DNA of 64,000 bases from Vibrio sp. YMD68 (GCF_029958905.1 NZ_CP124613.1:1272405-1336404), one strand, 5' to 3'. Numbered from the stretch's first letter, positions 16,552-26,571 are shown. The notes: generated by a model not told the origin, from the letters alone. Program-made: numbers and translations.

Positions 16552-16661
16552 ACGGTGTACCTCCACAAGATGTTCAAAATCGCCTCGTTATCCACCCCAA
16601 AAATGGTCGTCCAACTGATTATCAACGTGTGCACTTTAACCTATACATTTAGGGGAAAAGC

Positions 16662-16877
16662 CTATTTCCAACCCATACGCCATTCATTGTTTGATTTCAG
16701 TTCGCGCCAGTCTATTTCGTACTCGTTGTTGTTCATAACAGCTTCAATAACGCATTTGATGACGCTCTGGTTTTCATCAAACTCCACCATTGTCACCATA
16801 AAGTGTTTTTCTTTATTGCTCACTTGTAGATGCGTCCATTTGCTGTTCAATAGTGTTTTAGGGCTAATTTTGTTCAC
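16662..16877 (-). CDS. TIGR02450 family Trp-rich small protein
   Basis: A 71-residue protein that matches the small tryptophan-rich TIGR02450 family. It opens with NKISPKTLLNSKWTHL, contains NKEKHFMVTMVEFDE and an IEAVMNNNEYEIDWRELK segment, and ends in WRMGWK. Length and motif order are as expected. Translation starts at GTG, with GAGG seven bases upstream. The function is unknown; these proteins are common in vibrios and other marine gammaproteobacteria. It is the last of three small minus-strand genes. Confidence 0.87.
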   Translation of the reverse strand: MNKISPKTLLNSKWTHLQVSNKEKHFMVTMVEFDENQSVIKCVIEAVMNNNEYEIDWRELKSNNEWRMGWK

Positions 16878-16919
16878 TGGTGGCCTCGTCTAAGTGATAA
16901 CGCGAATAAGTTGATTGAT

Positions 16920-16951
16920 TTGATTAGTTGATTAGTTGATTAGTTGATTAG
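16920..16951. repeat. 8-bp tandem repeat across the CIA30-family stop codon
   Basis: Four perfect copies of TTGATTAG. The stop codon of the CIA30-family gene (16948-16950) lies in the last copy. Confidence 0.85.
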
Positions 16952-17592
16952 TTTGAAAATGTGGCTGAAAACAGATCCAGAGTGAAATCATCCTCACTTT
17001 TTTTCTTGAATAAAAACCCAATCTCTTCGATGTTTTCCGATCTGAGATCGGGAGCATTGTCTATTTTTCTTCCTCGAAAAGTGGCTTGAAAATCGCTCAA
17101 ATTAAAAGTCAGCGTTTGTCGTTGGTTCTCTTGAGTATCAAATTCATGGGCGTAATGAATGCGCTCTTCGCCAAAATTGCCCTTACGCTGGTTAGCGATG
17201 ACTCTTACCTGATAACGCTGACCGTCTCCTGCTATGTCGAGTGATAACTGGTTAAGATCTGCATCAATGACATCAACCTTATGGAAAACAGCACTGAAGC
17301 CGCCGTTATTCTCTAAAGAAATGGCGCCTGAAAATCGAGTCTTCTCTGAGGTTAACACCACCGCGCCTTTTGACACTCCACCCATAACATTGTCGTTACT
17401 GACTCGCCAAAGATGACGATTATCTTGATTCGTAAAATCAATCATATAATTATTAACGCTCTGCTTTGATTGTTCTAAACCCATTCCTGACACCGAACGT
17501 ATGCCTCCGCTCTCTTGGGCATACAGAGGATGTGCTAGTGAAGTGAAGATACCTGCAATCGCAACCTTTGTTAGAACACGGGATGTCAACAT
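16948..17592 (-). CDS. CIA30 family protein, exported
   Basis: About 214 residues from the ATG at 17592, chosen because GGAG lies six bases upstream. Residues 1-25 form a signal peptide ending at LYA-Q. The body matches the CIA30/NDUFAF1-like jelly roll: IDFTNQDNRHLWRVSNDNVMGG, SGAISLENNGGFSAV and GQRYQVRVI. In eukaryotes the family assists complex I assembly; bacterial exported versions have no assigned role and may bind carbohydrate. An 8-bp tandem repeat contains the stop codon. It lies between the DUF3081 and TIGR02450 genes on the same strand. Confidence 0.85.
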   Translation of the reverse strand: MLTSRVLTKVAIAGIFTSLAHPLYAQESGGIRSVSGMGLEQSKQSVNNYMIDFTNQDNRHLWRVSNDNVMGGVSKGAVVLTSEKTRFSGAISLENNGGFSAVFHKVDVIDADLNQLSLDIAGDGQRYQVRVIANQRKGNFGEERIHYAHEFDTQENQRQTLTFNLSDFQATFRGRKIDNAPDLRSENIEEIGFLFKKKSEDDFTLDLFSATFSN

Positions 17593-17670
17593 ACTGAACT
17601 CCAACTGGCTACGGATCTATAAATAACTCTAGGCTCAAATATTTGTTTTCGAATAAATTCAACGAACAAC

Positions 17671-17702
17671 TATTTAGCTATTCAGCTATTCAGCTATTCA
17701 GC
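17671..17702. repeat. 8-bp tandem repeat downstream of the DUF3081 gene
   Basis: Four copies of TATTCAGC, the first with one change, lie 34-65 bp after the DUF3081 stop codon; two or three GATAACSR-like copies fill part of the gap. Confidence 0.75.
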
Positions 17703-17735
17703 TAACGATAGATAACGAAAGATAACCGAGAGCGT

Positions 17736-18026
17736 TTAACCACTCTCTTTTGCTAATCTCTCGTTCTCTTCATCCAATAATAAACCGGAAACTTTGCTTA
17801 GAAACACCTTGAGAGTGCTCTCTTCTTGATAATCAAAATCGTATAAGCCATGGAACACAAGAGATACGGTGAGATCTTGGTACATCAACCAACAGGTATA
17901 GCCATCAAAATCATGGGAAGCCCGAATACCACCAAACTCATAAACGCCATCTGATTTGGTGCCTTTTCTTGTGATTAGATTAAAGGCTCTGAGCAACTTT
18001 TGTTTTGTTACTTGATCAATTTTCAT
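17736..18026 (-). CDS. DUF3081 family small protein
   Basis: About 96 residues from the ATG at 18026 (TGGA about seven bases upstream); an upstream in-frame ATG lacks a binding site. The sequence shows AFNLITRKGTKSDGVYEFGGIRASHDFDGYTC and a SLVFHGLYDFDY segment, which I recognise as DUF3081, a short soluble family restricted to marine gammaproteobacteria. No catalytic motif or membrane segment is visible and no function is known. It is preceded by the terminator of the yej operon. Confidence 0.7.
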   Translation of the reverse strand: MKIDQVTKQKLLRAFNLITRKGTKSDGVYEFGGIRASHDFDGYTCWLMYQDLTVSLVFHGLYDFDYQEESTLKVFLSKVSGLLLDEENERLAKESG

Positions 18027-18154
18027 CGCGTATCCACGTTTATCCATTTATTGGTTTTATAGATACGCCACGAAGGAAGAGTTAGATCAATCGGCAAGAG
18101 ATAATTCACGATAGTGAGGGCCTCTATTACATTGAACTAACAAGTAGAAAAGTC

Positions 18155-18184
18155 GGAAGGTTAACGATTACCCGTTAACCTTCC
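18155..18184 (-). terminator. Terminator of the yejABEF operon
   Basis: Perfect 12-bp arms (GGAAGGTTAACG and its complement) around a 6-base loop, five bases beyond the yejF stop codon. In the minus-strand RNA the hairpin is followed by GACUUUUC, a short U-tract. Confidence 0.75.
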
Positions 18185-18188
18185 TCAT

Positions 18189-19805
18189 TTAAAAACTCGA
18201 CAAAGACACCAACTGCTGTGTATAGCTTTGTTGAGGATGACTGAACATTTGTTGTGTTTCACCCTGCTCTATAATCTCACCGTTTCGCATCACTATCGTG
18301 TAATGGCATAGCGACTTAACAACGTTAAGGTCGTGGCTGATAAACAAATAGGTTAAGTTATATTTCTGCTGCAATGATTTGAGCAAATCCAAGACCTGCG
18401 CTTGAACGGTTCTATCCAATGATGATGTCGGTTCATCGAGTAGAATAAATTCAGGTTTTAGAATCAACGCTCGCGCGATGGCGATACGCTGCCTTTGCCC
18501 ACCGGAAAATTCATTGGGATAACGGAATCGTGTGTCTGGATCCAGATCCACCTCTTTCATTACATCACAAATCATTTGGTCAAGCGTTTGCTCATCGAGT
18601 GCTTGATGAACGGTGAGCCCCTCGCCTATCACTTGCGCGACTGACATTCTTGGGTTTAGCGCGGAAAATGGGTCTTGAAAGACAACCTGCATTTTACTGC
18701 GAAACGGTAACATCGCTTTCCGATCTAACCCTTGAAGTTCATGCCCTTCATAGGTGATAGAACCTTGAGAATTAACCAGTTTTAAAATCGCCATACCTGT
18801 GGTCGATTTACCTGAACCGCTTTCTCCTACTAGCCCAATAGAATGTCCTTGTTTTAACTCAAACGCCATATCAGTTACAGCTTTGACATGAGAGGTGACA
18901 CGTTTAAACAATCCACTTGTTATCGGGAACCAGACCCGTAGGTTGTTAACATTGAGCAACGTTGGAGCCGTTTCTGAAACCTCTACCGGTAAACCTCTTG
19001 GATCTGAGTTGATGAGCTTGAGCGTATAAGGGTCTTTAGGCTCAGAGAAGACGGTTTTACTTTCACCCACTTCGACTAGCTCACCGTCCTTCATGACAGC
19101 AACACGATCGGCAATGCGACGCACAATACTCAGATCGTGGGTAATGAACAGCATTGCCATACCGAGTTCTTGTTGAAGCGCTTTCAAAAGATCGAGGATC
19201 TGCGCTTGTACCGAAACATCTAATGCGGTTGTAGGTTCATCGGCAATAAGAAGCTCGGGCTCGTTGATCAAGGCCATTGCAATCATTACTCGCTGGCGTT
19301 CACCACCAGACAGCTCATGAGGGTACGATAATATCTTTTGCTCTGGGTACCGAATCCCCACTTTGGTTAACCACGATACCGCCAATTCTTCGGCTTTTTT
19401 CTGTCGCACTCCTCGATGAATCGTCAGCGTTTCCACTAACTGCTTACCAATTTTGTGCAATGGATTCAGTGATACCATCGGTTCTTGGAAAATCATCCCA
19501 ATTCGACCGCCACGAATCCCACGAAGCTCCCTTTCAGAGCAGCTTAAAATATCAATACCGTTAAAATTAATACTGCCACCAATATAGTGGGAAGATCCCT
19601 TTGGTAACAGTTTAAGGATTGAATTAGCGGTAACCGATTTACCCGATCCACTTTCTCCAACCAGGGCCAAAGTCTCGCCTTTATTAATGGTAAGCGACAC
19701 CTTGCTAGTCACTTGCTCAATCTCCGTCTTTCGGCCAAAACCAACCGAGAGATCGTTGATCGTCAGAACGGTTTGAGGCGCATCGACTGTAGATTCGTTA
19801 GTCAT
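18189..19805 (-). CDS. yejF: Oligopeptide/microcin C-type importer ATPase with two ABC domains
   Basis: About 538 residues from the ATG at 19805, which follows AGGGAGG nine bases upstream and lies two bases after the yejE stop; E. coli YejF has 529. Two complete nucleotide-binding domains are fused. Domain 1 has GESGSGKSV, the signature [15 protein letters not shown] and [13 protein letters not shown]. Domain 2 has [26 protein letters not shown] and [13 protein letters not shown]. An oligopeptide-transporter C-terminal motif ([14 protein letters not shown]) separates them. It drives uptake of peptides, and of microcin C in enterobacteria, with YejA, YejB and YejE. Confidence 0.92.
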   Translation of the reverse strand: MTNESTVDAPQTVLTINDLSVGFGRKTEIEQVTSKVSLTINKGETLALVGESGSGKSVTANSILKLLPKGSSHYIGGSINFNGIDILSCSERELRGIRGGRIGMIFQEPMVSLNPLHKIGKQLVETLTIHRGVRQKKAEELAVSWLTKVGIRYPEQKILSYPHELSGGERQRVMIAMALINEPELLIADEPTTALDVSVQAQILDLLKALQQELGMAMLFITHDLSIVRRIADRVAVMKDGELVEVGESKTVFSEPKDPYTLKLINSDPRGLPVEVSETAPTLLNVNNLRVWFPITSGLFKRVTSHVKAVTDMAFELKQGHSIGLVGESGSGKSTTGMAILKLVNSQGSITYEGHELQGLDRKAMLPFRSKMQVVFQDPFSALNPRMSVAQVIGEGLTVHQALDEQTLDQMICDVMKEVDLDPDTRFRYPNEFSGGQRQRIAIARALILKPEFILLDEPTSSLDRTVQAQVLDLLKSLQQKYNLTYLFISHDLNVVKSLCHYTIVMRNGEIIEQGETQQMFSHPQQSYTQQLVSLSSF

Positions 19806-19807
19806 GA

Positions 19808-20890
19808 TTAACGACCTCCCTGAGCATGTGGGTCGAAGGCATCGCGAACCGCTTCCCCAACAAACACCAGCAGCGTTAACATCAACGACAACACCACAAA
19901 AGCAGAAATACCCAACCAAGGTGCTTGAAGGTTCGCTTTACCCTGCGCGAGAAGCTCCCCTAACGAAGGCGACCCTGCGGGTAATCCAAAACCAAGAAAG
20001 TCCAAGGAGGTCAGTGTCGTAACGGAACCGGACAAGATAAATGGCATCATGGTTAACGAGGCAACCATCGCATTCGGCAGCATATGACGGAGCATAATTC
20101 GCTTGTCATCCACGCCCATCGCTTGAGCCGCTCGAACATAATCAAAGTTGCGACACCGCAAGAACTCGGCTCGCACCACTCCTACCAAGCTCATCCAACT
20201 AAAGAGAACCATAATTCCCAGCAGCCACCAGAAATTCGGCTCAACAAAACTCGATAGAATAATCAACAAAAACAGTGTTGGCATACCAGACCAGACCTCG
20301 ATAAATCGCTGCCCCATAAGATCAATCCAACCACCATAATAACCTTGAGTTGCACCCACGATGACGCCAACAATACTGGAGACAATCGTCAAGGCAAAAC
20401 CAAACAGCACTGAAATTCGAAAGCCGTAGATAATTCTCGCCAATACATCTCGTCCTTTGTCGTCGGTGCCAAGCCAATTAACCGAATCCGGCGCTGAAGG
20501 AACACTACCTGCAATATCAAAGTTAATCGTATCGTAGCTAAAGCGGATAATTGGCCAAATAATGTAGCCTTTCTCTTCAATCAAATCGGTGACAAACGGA
20601 TCGGTGTAATCGGCTTCTGTTTCAAACTCACCGCCAAACTCGGTTTCTGCGTATGGCTGAGCAATGGGGAAATACCAACCGCTGTCATAGTTGACCATTA
20701 GAGGTTTGTCGTTCGCAATCAATTCGGCAAACAAGCTTAAAAAGAACAGAACCCCAAACGCCCACATTGACCAGTAACCACGTTTGTTGGCTTTAAATCG
20801 AAGCCATCGTGCTTTATTCAGTGGATTCGCGCGCATTTTCTTAATCATGCTGTCTTGATTTTTAGTCATTGTGCCTTGTGCTTCATTCAT
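19808..20890 (-). CDS. yejE: YejE-type ABC permease
   Basis: About 360 residues from the ATG at 20890, which starts just after the yejB stop with GAGG nine bases upstream; an in-frame start 33 bp earlier would overlap yejB. A cytoplasmic N-terminal tail of about 45 residues precedes six hydrophobic segments, with the long periplasmic insert between helices 1 and 2 usual for this family and the coupling loop RAAQAMGVDDKRIMLRHMLPN. It pairs with YejB to form the channel of the peptide importer. The stop is followed two bases later by the yejF start. Confidence 0.92.
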   Translation of the reverse strand: MNEAQGTMTKNQDSMIKKMRANPLNKARWLRFKANKRGYWSMWAFGVLFFLSLFAELIANDKPLMVNYDSGWYFPIAQPYAETEFGGEFETEADYTDPFVTDLIEEKGYIIWPIIRFSYDTINFDIAGSVPSAPDSVNWLGTDDKGRDVLARIIYGFRISVLFGFALTIVSSIVGVIVGATQGYYGGWIDLMGQRFIEVWSGMPTLFLLIILSSFVEPNFWWLLGIMVLFSWMSLVGVVRAEFLRCRNFDYVRAAQAMGVDDKRIMLRHMLPNAMVASLTMMPFILSGSVTTLTSLDFLGFGLPAGSPSLGELLAQGKANLQAPWLGISAFVVLSLMLTLLVFVGEAVRDAFDPHAQGGR

Positions 20891-20891
20891 A

Positions 20892-21980
20892 TTATCGAGC
20901 CTCAAAATCGATTCGAGGGTCAACCCATGTATAGGTCAGATCGGAGATAATGCTCAAGACTAGCCCCAATAGCGTCATAATATACAAAGAACTAAATACC
21001 ACCGGATAATCACGCTGAATGGTCGATTCAAAGCCAAGTAGGCCAATCCCTTCTAGCGAGAACATCACTTCAATAAGCATTGACCCGGTAAAGAAAATAC
21101 TAATGAATGCGCTAGGAAAACCCGCAATAATGATCAGCATGGCATTACGGAAAACGTGTTTATACAAAATGGTATTTTCATCCAGCCCCTTCGCGCGGGC
21201 AGTGACGACATACTGCTTGTTAATTTCATCCAAAAACGAATTTTTGGTCAGCATGCTTAATGTGGCAAATCCGCCAATGACCATTGCAAACGTCGGCAAC
21301 GCTAAGTGCCAGAAATAATCGAGAACTTGCTGATACCACGTCATTTGGTCAAAGTTGCTCGATACTAAGCCTCTGAGTGGGAACCAGCTGAAGTAATTGC
21401 CACTGGCAAAGACGATGATCAGAATAATCGCGAACAGGAAACCAGGAATGGCGTAGCCAATGATCACCAGTGCGCTTGACCAAACATCAAATCGGGAGCC
21501 ATGATGGATTGCTTTTAATATGCCAAGTGGAATGGATATCAGATAAATGATTAACGTGCTCCACAGCCCAAGGGAGATAGAGACAGGCAAGCGTTCCACA
21601 ATAAGATCGATCACATTGCCGCCTTTGAATAAGCTTTCACCAAAGTTAAACATGGCGTAGTTTTTTAGCATTTCAAAATAGCGAACATGGATCGGCTTAT
21701 CAAAACCAAATTGACGTTTTATCTCTTCAACGACTTCAGGGTCAAGCCCTCGTGAGCCTTTGTAGCCCGAAGCTGTATCATCGGTTCCGGTAGTGAGTTC
21801 AACTTCGTTACCCCCACCAGAAAATCGCTCCATGATGCCAGAGTTGTGGCCTTCTAATTGCGCAATAGCTTGCTCAACCGGGCCACCTGGCGCAATCTGG
21901 ATGATAAAGAAATTAATCGTAATGATCGCCCACAAAGTGGGGATCACCAATAATAAACGCCTAAATATATACGCAGCCAT
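20892..21980 (-). CDS. yejB: YejB-type ABC permease
   Basis: A 362-residue permease (E. coli YejB has 364). It begins with the conserved [24 protein letters not shown] helix and an inserted [22 protein letters not shown] segment typical of dipeptide/oligopeptide permeases. The coupling loop is [23 protein letters not shown]. It lies 11 bp after yejA and abuts yejE, so the four genes form one operon. Confidence 0.93.
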   Translation of the reverse strand: MAAYIFRRLLLVIPTLWAIITINFFIIQIAPGGPVEQAIAQLEGHNSGIMERFSGGGNEVELTTGTDDTASGYKGSRGLDPEVVEEIKRQFGFDKPIHVRYFEMLKNYAMFNFGESLFKGGNVIDLIVERLPVSISLGLWSTLIIYLISIPLGILKAIHHGSRFDVWSSALVIIGYAIPGFLFAIILIIVFASGNYFSWFPLRGLVSSNFDQMTWYQQVLDYFWHLALPTFAMVIGGFATLSMLTKNSFLDEINKQYVVTARAKGLDENTILYKHVFRNAMLIIIAGFPSAFISIFFTGSMLIEVMFSLEGIGLLGFESTIQRDYPVVFSSLYIMTLLGLVLSIISDLTYTWVDPRIDFEAR

Positions 21981-21991
21981 TGAACCCTCTT

Positions 21992-23809
21992 TTAACGACG
22001 TTTTTCAGGGAGTTTGGCGGCTTTCTCTTCAGATACCCACCAAGTATCTACCCCCAAATCGTATTTAGGCATCACAGCTGGTCGTTCAAATTTGTCCCAA
22101 GTCGCCACTCGATATTGACCAATATGCCACTGAGGAATGATGTAGTAATTCCACTGCAACACTCGATCAAGTGCACGGCCCAACATTAACAATTTGTCTG
22201 GGTTTTGCTGATTGGCAGAGATTTCACTGGTTAAGTGATCTACCACAGGATCCATAACCCCTGCGTAGTTGTAACTCGAATCAATGTAATTTGAGTTCCA
22301 AATGATCATTAGGTTTGGGCTTGGGTATGGGTTAGCAGAATATGATGCTGAAACCATATCAAAGTCGCGATCACGCCACCTTTTGACGTACTGAGTCGTA
22401 TCAATAGTGCGGATTTTCATGTTGATACCCATGCGTTTCATGTTTTTTTGCACTGGAATCGCAATTCGCTCTGTGGTTGGGCTATAAATCAACAACTCGA
22501 ATTCAAATGGCTGACCAGTTTCGACATTCGTCATTACCTTATCTTTTAATTCCCAACCCGCTTCTTTGAGTAATCGAAACGCGGCTCTCATTTCACTGCG
22601 AATTCGGCCAGAACCATCCGTTACTGGTGGCTGGTATTCGTCAGTGAACACGCTTGGGGAAATACGGTCTTTAAACGGTGTTAACAATGCTATTTCTTCT
22701 TTTGACGGCAACCCTTTCGCTTCGTAATCGGTATTTTGGAAATAGCTACGGGTTCGAGTGTATTGTCCGTAGAACATATTTTGATTCATCCATTCAAAGT
22801 CCAACGCATAATTTAACGCCTGTCGAACTTTAGGATCTTTAAAAATATCCCGCTGTGTGTTGAACACGAATCCTTGAGTAGATTGGGGACTTTGATGCGC
22901 AATCTCTTCTTTTTTTATGAAGCCTTTATCGAAATTTGTGCCAGTGTAAGAATTGGCCCAAAACTTAGCGGAACTCTCTTGTCGCAGGTCAAACTCGCCC
23001 GCCTTAAAGGCTTCCAGCATCACAGTATCATCACGGTAGTAGTCATACTGAATTTGCTTAAAGTTATTACGCCCAATATTCACAGGAAGATCAGAACCCC
23101 AATAATCATCGATCAATTCGTACGTGACACTCTGCCCTAATTTAAACGACTTAATTGCATAGGCAGAGCTGCCTACAGGAGGCTCAGAAAGGGGCTCAGA
23201 AAAGTTTTTATCTTCCCAAAAATGTTTCGGCAGAACACTCATGCCTTGAGCAAGGCTGAACAGTTTTTCTCGATTGGGTGTTTTCATCTCAATGCGAGCC
23301 ACCAAATCACTGACGGCGGTGACTGATTTGACATCCTGGTAGTAGACTCGGTATTGCGGCACCCCTTCTTTATTGAACTTATCAAAAGTAAACGCGACAT
23401 CATGAGCGGTTATGGGCACTCCATCATGGAATCGAGCCTTAGGGTTTATATCAATTTCTAGCCATGTATAGTCATCAGAATAACGAACTTTAGACGCAAT
23501 CAAAGGGTAATACGCATCAATTTCATCGCTTGGGGAATACATCAACGTGTCATATAGCTCACCCGATTTTGCCGCAGGGACCCCACGTGATGCGTAGCGG
23601 TTAAAGTTGTCATAGGTACCAATTTGGCCATAAGTCACTTTACCAACTTTGGGGGCGTTTGGGTTTACATAATCAAAATGAGTGAAGTTCTCAGGATACT
23701 TTGCTTCCCCAAAGCCGACCAAGCGGGTTGTTTCAATAACGTTTGCTTGGACTCCCGTCCCCATCATCATCAGAATCAAACCTAAAATAAGACGCTTTTT
23801 CTGTCGCAT
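21992..23809 (-). CDS. yejA: YejA-type periplasmic oligopeptide-binding protein
   Basis: A 605-residue family-5 solute-binding protein (E. coli YejA has 604). The signal peptide covers about residues 1-22 (ending VQA). Family landmarks include [13 protein letters not shown], the [28 protein letters not shown] region, and [26 protein letters not shown] precedes the ATG at short spacing. First gene of the yejABEF operon; it captures peptides in the periplasm. The roughly 600 bp upstream contain promoter sequence and two plus-strand hairpins with T-runs that do not belong to this gene. Confidence 0.92.
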   Translation of the reverse strand: MRQKKRLILGLILMMMGTGVQANVIETTRLVGFGEAKYPENFTHFDYVNPNAPKVGKVTYGQIGTYDNFNRYASRGVPAAKSGELYDTLMYSPSDEIDAYYPLIASKVRYSDDYTWLEIDINPKARFHDGVPITAHDVAFTFDKFNKEGVPQYRVYYQDVKSVTAVSDLVARIEMKTPNREKLFSLAQGMSVLPKHFWEDKNFSEPLSEPPVGSSAYAIKSFKLGQSVTYELIDDYWGSDLPVNIGRNNFKQIQYDYYRDDTVMLEAFKAGEFDLRQESSAKFWANSYTGTNFDKGFIKKEEIAHQSPQSTQGFVFNTQRDIFKDPKVRQALNYALDFEWMNQNMFYGQYTRTRSYFQNTDYEAKGLPSKEEIALLTPFKDRISPSVFTDEYQPPVTDGSGRIRSEMRAAFRLLKEAGWELKDKVMTNVETGQPFEFELLIYSPTTERIAIPVQKNMKRMGINMKIRTIDTTQYVKRWRDRDFDMVSASYSANPYPSPNLMIIWNSNYIDSSYNYAGVMDPVVDHLTSEISANQQNPDKLLMLGRALDRVLQWNYYIIPQWHIGQYRVATWDKFERPAVMPKYDLGVDTWWVSEEKAAKLPEKRR

Positions 23810-24257
23810 GACCTCTCCCTTTGCATTCCTTGGCGCTTGTTACTATATATACGCTGCTTACTCGAGCGAATACACCCATCATTAATATCTATTAATAATT
23901 CAGTTACTTGGATAAGTATATACCCAAGCCTCATCAAAGCGAGGTTTTGTTCTGTCGAGTTTGGCTCGTAAACTCAACAGAACTGTTTTTAGAAACGCGA
24001 TGGGCGATAGAAACGCGATAGTTAGATCGAAGAGTTCTCTAATTTTCTTCCACTCAACATCGATTAACGCCACAGAAACTGAACTAAGATCACAAAAAAT
24101 TAGGAAATCAGATGCATTGCAACCGTAAACATCGCTATTTCTAGAATTGCGACTAAGGTTTGTATGTTGAATAAAAAATCAATCAATATTCACTAAACGT
24201 CAGTCTCCAGCTACGTAAACCCTATAGAAAATAATAACGGCTTATATCTCCAATTCT
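23810..24257. other. Gene-free region upstream of yejA
   Basis: No convincing protein gene is visible on either strand. The first 80 bp should contain the yejA promoter on the minus strand. A small dyad (CTTGG...CCAAG near 23908) and the hairpin at 23949-23990 follow. The rest is AT-rich and leads into the strong plus-strand terminator at 24258, so a small RNA may be transcribed from here. Confidence 0.5.
23949..23990 (+). terminator. Terminator-like hairpin, plus-strand orientation
   Basis: Fourteen-base arms GTTCTGTCGAGTTT and AAACTCAACAGAAC pair with one mismatch around a 7-base loop, followed by TGTTTTT on the plus strand only. No plus-strand gene precedes it; the nearest upstream gene, yejA, runs the other way. 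Confidence 0.6.
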
Positions 24258-24286
24258 GCCTCGTACACGGTACGAGGCTTTTTTTT
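24258..24286 (+). terminator. Strong rho-independent terminator without an upstream gene
   Basis: Perfect 9-bp arms GCCTCGTAC/GTACGAGGC with a 3-base loop followed by eight T residues on the plus strand. The opposite strand lacks a T-run. No protein gene on the plus strand leads into it for more than 10 kb, so it probably ends a small RNA. Confidence 0.85.
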
Positions 24287-24340
24287 CTGCTTTGTCTATC
24301 TTTCCTAACGCTCAGCGGAATCTGAAATTATGAAATAGAT

Positions 24341-24372
24341 ATGAAAAAACCGCTGATACTTCAGCGGTTTTC
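24341..24372 (-). terminator. Terminator of the zinc-type oxidoreductase gene
   Basis: Arms AACCGCTGA and TCAGCGGTT around a short loop. On the minus strand the hairpin is followed by six U residues. It lies about 48 bp downstream of the stop of the oxidoreductase gene at 24418. Confidence 0.8.
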
Positions 24373-24417
24373 ATTAGTTCGTATTTTCATTTCACTTTTT
24401 GACACTCAATCAAGAGG

Positions 24418-25347
24418 TTAATTGACATCAATGACAATCTTGCCCCGGGTGCGCCCAGATTGGCTTTGTAAGTGCGCATCCACTATTTGTTCAAGAGAAA
24501 ATCGATGTTCAATCAATGGTTTTAGAAGGTCAGCATCAACAAGTTGATTTAACGCTTTCAAAATTCGGCTACTTGGCTCAATAAAGACAAACGCCGAACG
24601 AACCTTATGCTCGTTTGCCACCGCTTCGTCAGGCTGATCAACCACAGACACGAGAATTCCATTTTCCTTCAACAGTGCCCAAGACGTCTTCTGAACATCG
24701 CCACCCATAGTGTCTAAAACAATATCAACGGATTCAATTTGCTCAATCAACGGGGCTTTCGCATAATCGACCGCTTGATCGGCACCTAATTCTTTCAACA
24801 AATCTAAGTTCACCGATGACGCGGTTGCAATCACCGTTGCCCCTTTTGCTTTCGCGATTTGAATGGCCAAGTGACCAACCCCACCCGCACCCGCATGTAC
24901 AAGAACTCGTTGACCTGGCTGTACATCGGCAACATCCACTAAGCATTGCCATGCTGTGATACCTGCTAACGGTAACGAAGCAGCTTGCCCAAAATCAAGT
25001 TTGGTCGATTTCAGCACGGCCTCATCCGCTTTCACTGCAATGTAATCGGCGTAGCTTCCATTTCGAGTGATATCAGGGCGGCTAAATACCTCGTCACCGA
25101 CGCTGAACTCTTTTACATTGCTGCCAACTTCAGCAACCACTCCAGCCACATCCCAACCTAACGTTAACGGAAGTTCGTAAGGGATAAAGCTTTGCAAGTA
25201 TCCCTCTCGAATTTTCCAATCAACAGGGTTTATTGAAGCTGATTTTACAGAAATCAAAATATCATCGTCATTGATCTCAGGCTTATCTACATTCTCTAGT
25301 TTTAATGTCTCTGTGCCACCATATTGGTGAATTCGAACAGCGCGCAT
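24418..25347 (-). CDS. NADP-dependent quinone/alcohol oxidoreductase (MDR family)
   Basis: A 309-residue medium-chain dehydrogenase/reductase of the zinc-independent quinone-oxidoreductase type. The GroES-like half contains SASINPVDWKIREGYL and LGWDVAGVVAEVG, the Rossmann half has VLVHAGAGGVGHLAIQIAKAKGATVIATAS, in which GAGGVG binds NAD(P)H. The zinc-ligand Cys/His set of alcohol dehydrogenases is absent. The likely activity is reduction of quinones or reactive carbonyls. It stands 107 bp downstream of ohr on the same strand and has its own terminator; the stress-gene context fits. Confidence 0.88.
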   Translation of the reverse strand: MRAVRIHQYGGTETLKLENVDKPEINDDDILISVKSASINPVDWKIREGYLQSFIPYELPLTLGWDVAGVVAEVGSNVKEFSVGDEVFSRPDITRNGSYADYIAVKADEAVLKSTKLDFGQAASLPLAGITAWQCLVDVADVQPGQRVLVHAGAGGVGHLAIQIAKAKGATVIATASSVNLDLLKELGADQAVDYAKAPLIEQIESVDIVLDTMGGDVQKTSWALLKENGILVSVVDQPDEAVANEHKVRSAFVFIEPSSRILKALNQLVDADLLKPLIEHRFSLEQIVDAHLQSQSGRTRGKIVIDVN

Positions 25348-25454
25348 AAATTATTCCTATTGATGACTTGTTAGAAGCTCAGGCCCAAAACAATCCGCTC
25401 AGAACCTGTATCGTTAGTTATGATGGTCAAATGTCAGTGGTGTATCGCGAGTAA

Positions 25455-25877
25455 TTATAGCTCAGCACCATTTACGGTTAACTGAACATCAATATTCCCA
25501 CGTACCGCATTTGAATACGGGCACACTTGGTGAGCCGTTTTCACCAATTCAACCGCTTGGCCTTGTTCTAAATCGAGCTCTACCGACAAGCTTACCGTTA
25601 GTGCAAATCCACCGGTTTCATTTGGGCCAATGCCAACGGTTGCTGTGGTCGGGGCCGCTGCAATAGCCACCTTTGTTTCGCGGGCTACGTGTAAAATTGC
25701 ATTAGAAAAACAAGCTGAATACCCCGCAGCAAAAAGCTGCTCTGGGTTGGTCGCTTCACCGCTTCCGCCCATTTCTTTTGGGTAGCTCAGAGCTAAAGAC
25801 AGTTTATTGTCGTCAGTAGAAACTTGACCGTTACGGCCAGCGAGTGCGGTTGCTGATGTTGTGTAGATAGTTGTCAT
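25455..25877 (-). CDS. ohr: Organic hydroperoxide resistance protein Ohr
   Basis: A 140-residue thiol peroxidase of the Ohr/OsmC superfamily that reduces organic and fatty-acid hydroperoxides using lipoyl proteins. Catalytic features are visible: Arg15 in ALAGRNG, Glu47 in NPEQLFAAGYSACF, peroxidatic Cys56, and resolving Cys119 in HQVCPYSNAVRGN. Length is exact for the family. It is transcribed divergently from a MarR-type OhrR gene across an intergenic region holding two TTGTGCACAA palindromes, the expected operators. Confidence 0.95.
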   Translation of the reverse strand: MTTIYTTSATALAGRNGQVSTDDNKLSLALSYPKEMGGSGEATNPEQLFAAGYSACFSNAILHVARETKVAIAAAPTTATVGIGPNETGGFALTVSLSVELDLEQGQAVELVKTAHQVCPYSNAVRGNIDVQLTVNGAEL

Positions 25878-26031
25878 GATCTGAATCCTTTTATTTTCAA
25901 TTGTTCTGGTCAGTATTTGTTTAAGTCGTTAGTGGCTTAATTTTTATCGGCTCGGTCTTGATTGGCCTGGTCTATACGTATTCAAACTGCTTTGGGTTCA
26001 CTTTGAATACAATTTAAGTTGATGGCAATTA

Positions 26032-26045
26032 AATTGTGCACAACT
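26032..26045. promoter_or_regulatory. OhrR-type operator 1
   Basis: The palindromic core TTGTGCACAA at 26034-26043 lies between the divergent ohr and ohrR genes. An identical core recurs 58 bp away. OhrR regulators bind AT-rich palindromes in such intergenic regions; assignment to this OhrR is inferred. Confidence 0.65.
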
Positions 26046-26089
26046 TGATTTTCAACAATACTAATTGAAACAATCCAAGTGCGCAAGTA

Positions 26090-26103
26090 TATTGTGCACA
26101 ATT
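26090..26103. promoter_or_regulatory. OhrR-type operator 2
   Basis: The second copy of the core TTGTGCACAA, at 26092-26101, begins 27 bp upstream of the ohrR start codon, a position suited to autorepression. Confidence 0.65.
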
Positions 26104-26127
26104 AAATTATTGAGATGGATCGTGAAC

Positions 26128-26571
26128 ATGAAGGAACCCAACGAAGAGAGCTACCTTACTCTGGATAACCAAGTCTGTTTTGCACTCTACAGCGCCTCAA
26201 ATGCAATGGGGCGAGCGTATCAACCTCTCTTAAAGGCACTGGATCTCACTTACTTGCAATACATAGTGATGATGGTGTTGTGGGAAGAGAACGTCGTGAA
26301 TGTAAAAACCCTAGGGCAAAAAACCCACTTAGACTCTGGAACACTGACCCCTCTTTTGAAGCGTTTAGAAACAAAAGGGTACGTGACTCGTACTCGCAGC
26401 GAAAAAGACGAACGCGTACGAGTTATCTCCGTCACAGAGTCGGGTACCCATTTACGTGAACAAGCCAAAAGTGTCCCTACTGAAATGATGTGTTTGTCTA
26501 AAATGAAGGTGGATGAGCTACTTAAACTCAAGCACGACTGTGAGAAGTTACTGGATAATCTCACCAAGTAG
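26128..26571 (+). CDS. ohrR: MarR-family organic hydroperoxide sensor OhrR
   Basis: About 147 residues from the ATG at 26128; an upstream in-frame extension would run through operator 2 and is unlikely. Residues 13-24 (DNQVCFALYSAS) contain the redox Cys17 at the position of the sensing cysteine of OhrR proteins. The winged helix follows (LDSGTLTPLLKRLETKGYVTRTRSEKDERVRV). Oxidation of this Cys by organic peroxides would release the repressor from the two palindromes upstream and induce ohr. Confidence 0.92.
   Translation: MKEPNEESYLTLDNQVCFALYSASNAMGRAYQPLLKALDLTYLQYIVMMVLWEENVVNVKTLGQKTHLDSGTLTPLLKRLETKGYVTRTRSEKDERVRVISVTESGTHLREQAKSVPTEMMCLSKMKVDELLKLKHDCEKLLDNLTK

Noticed and set aside
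16555..16893. 112-codon plus-strand frame
   Set aside because: It is antisense to the recognisable TIGR02450 gene, which has a proper start and family motifs.
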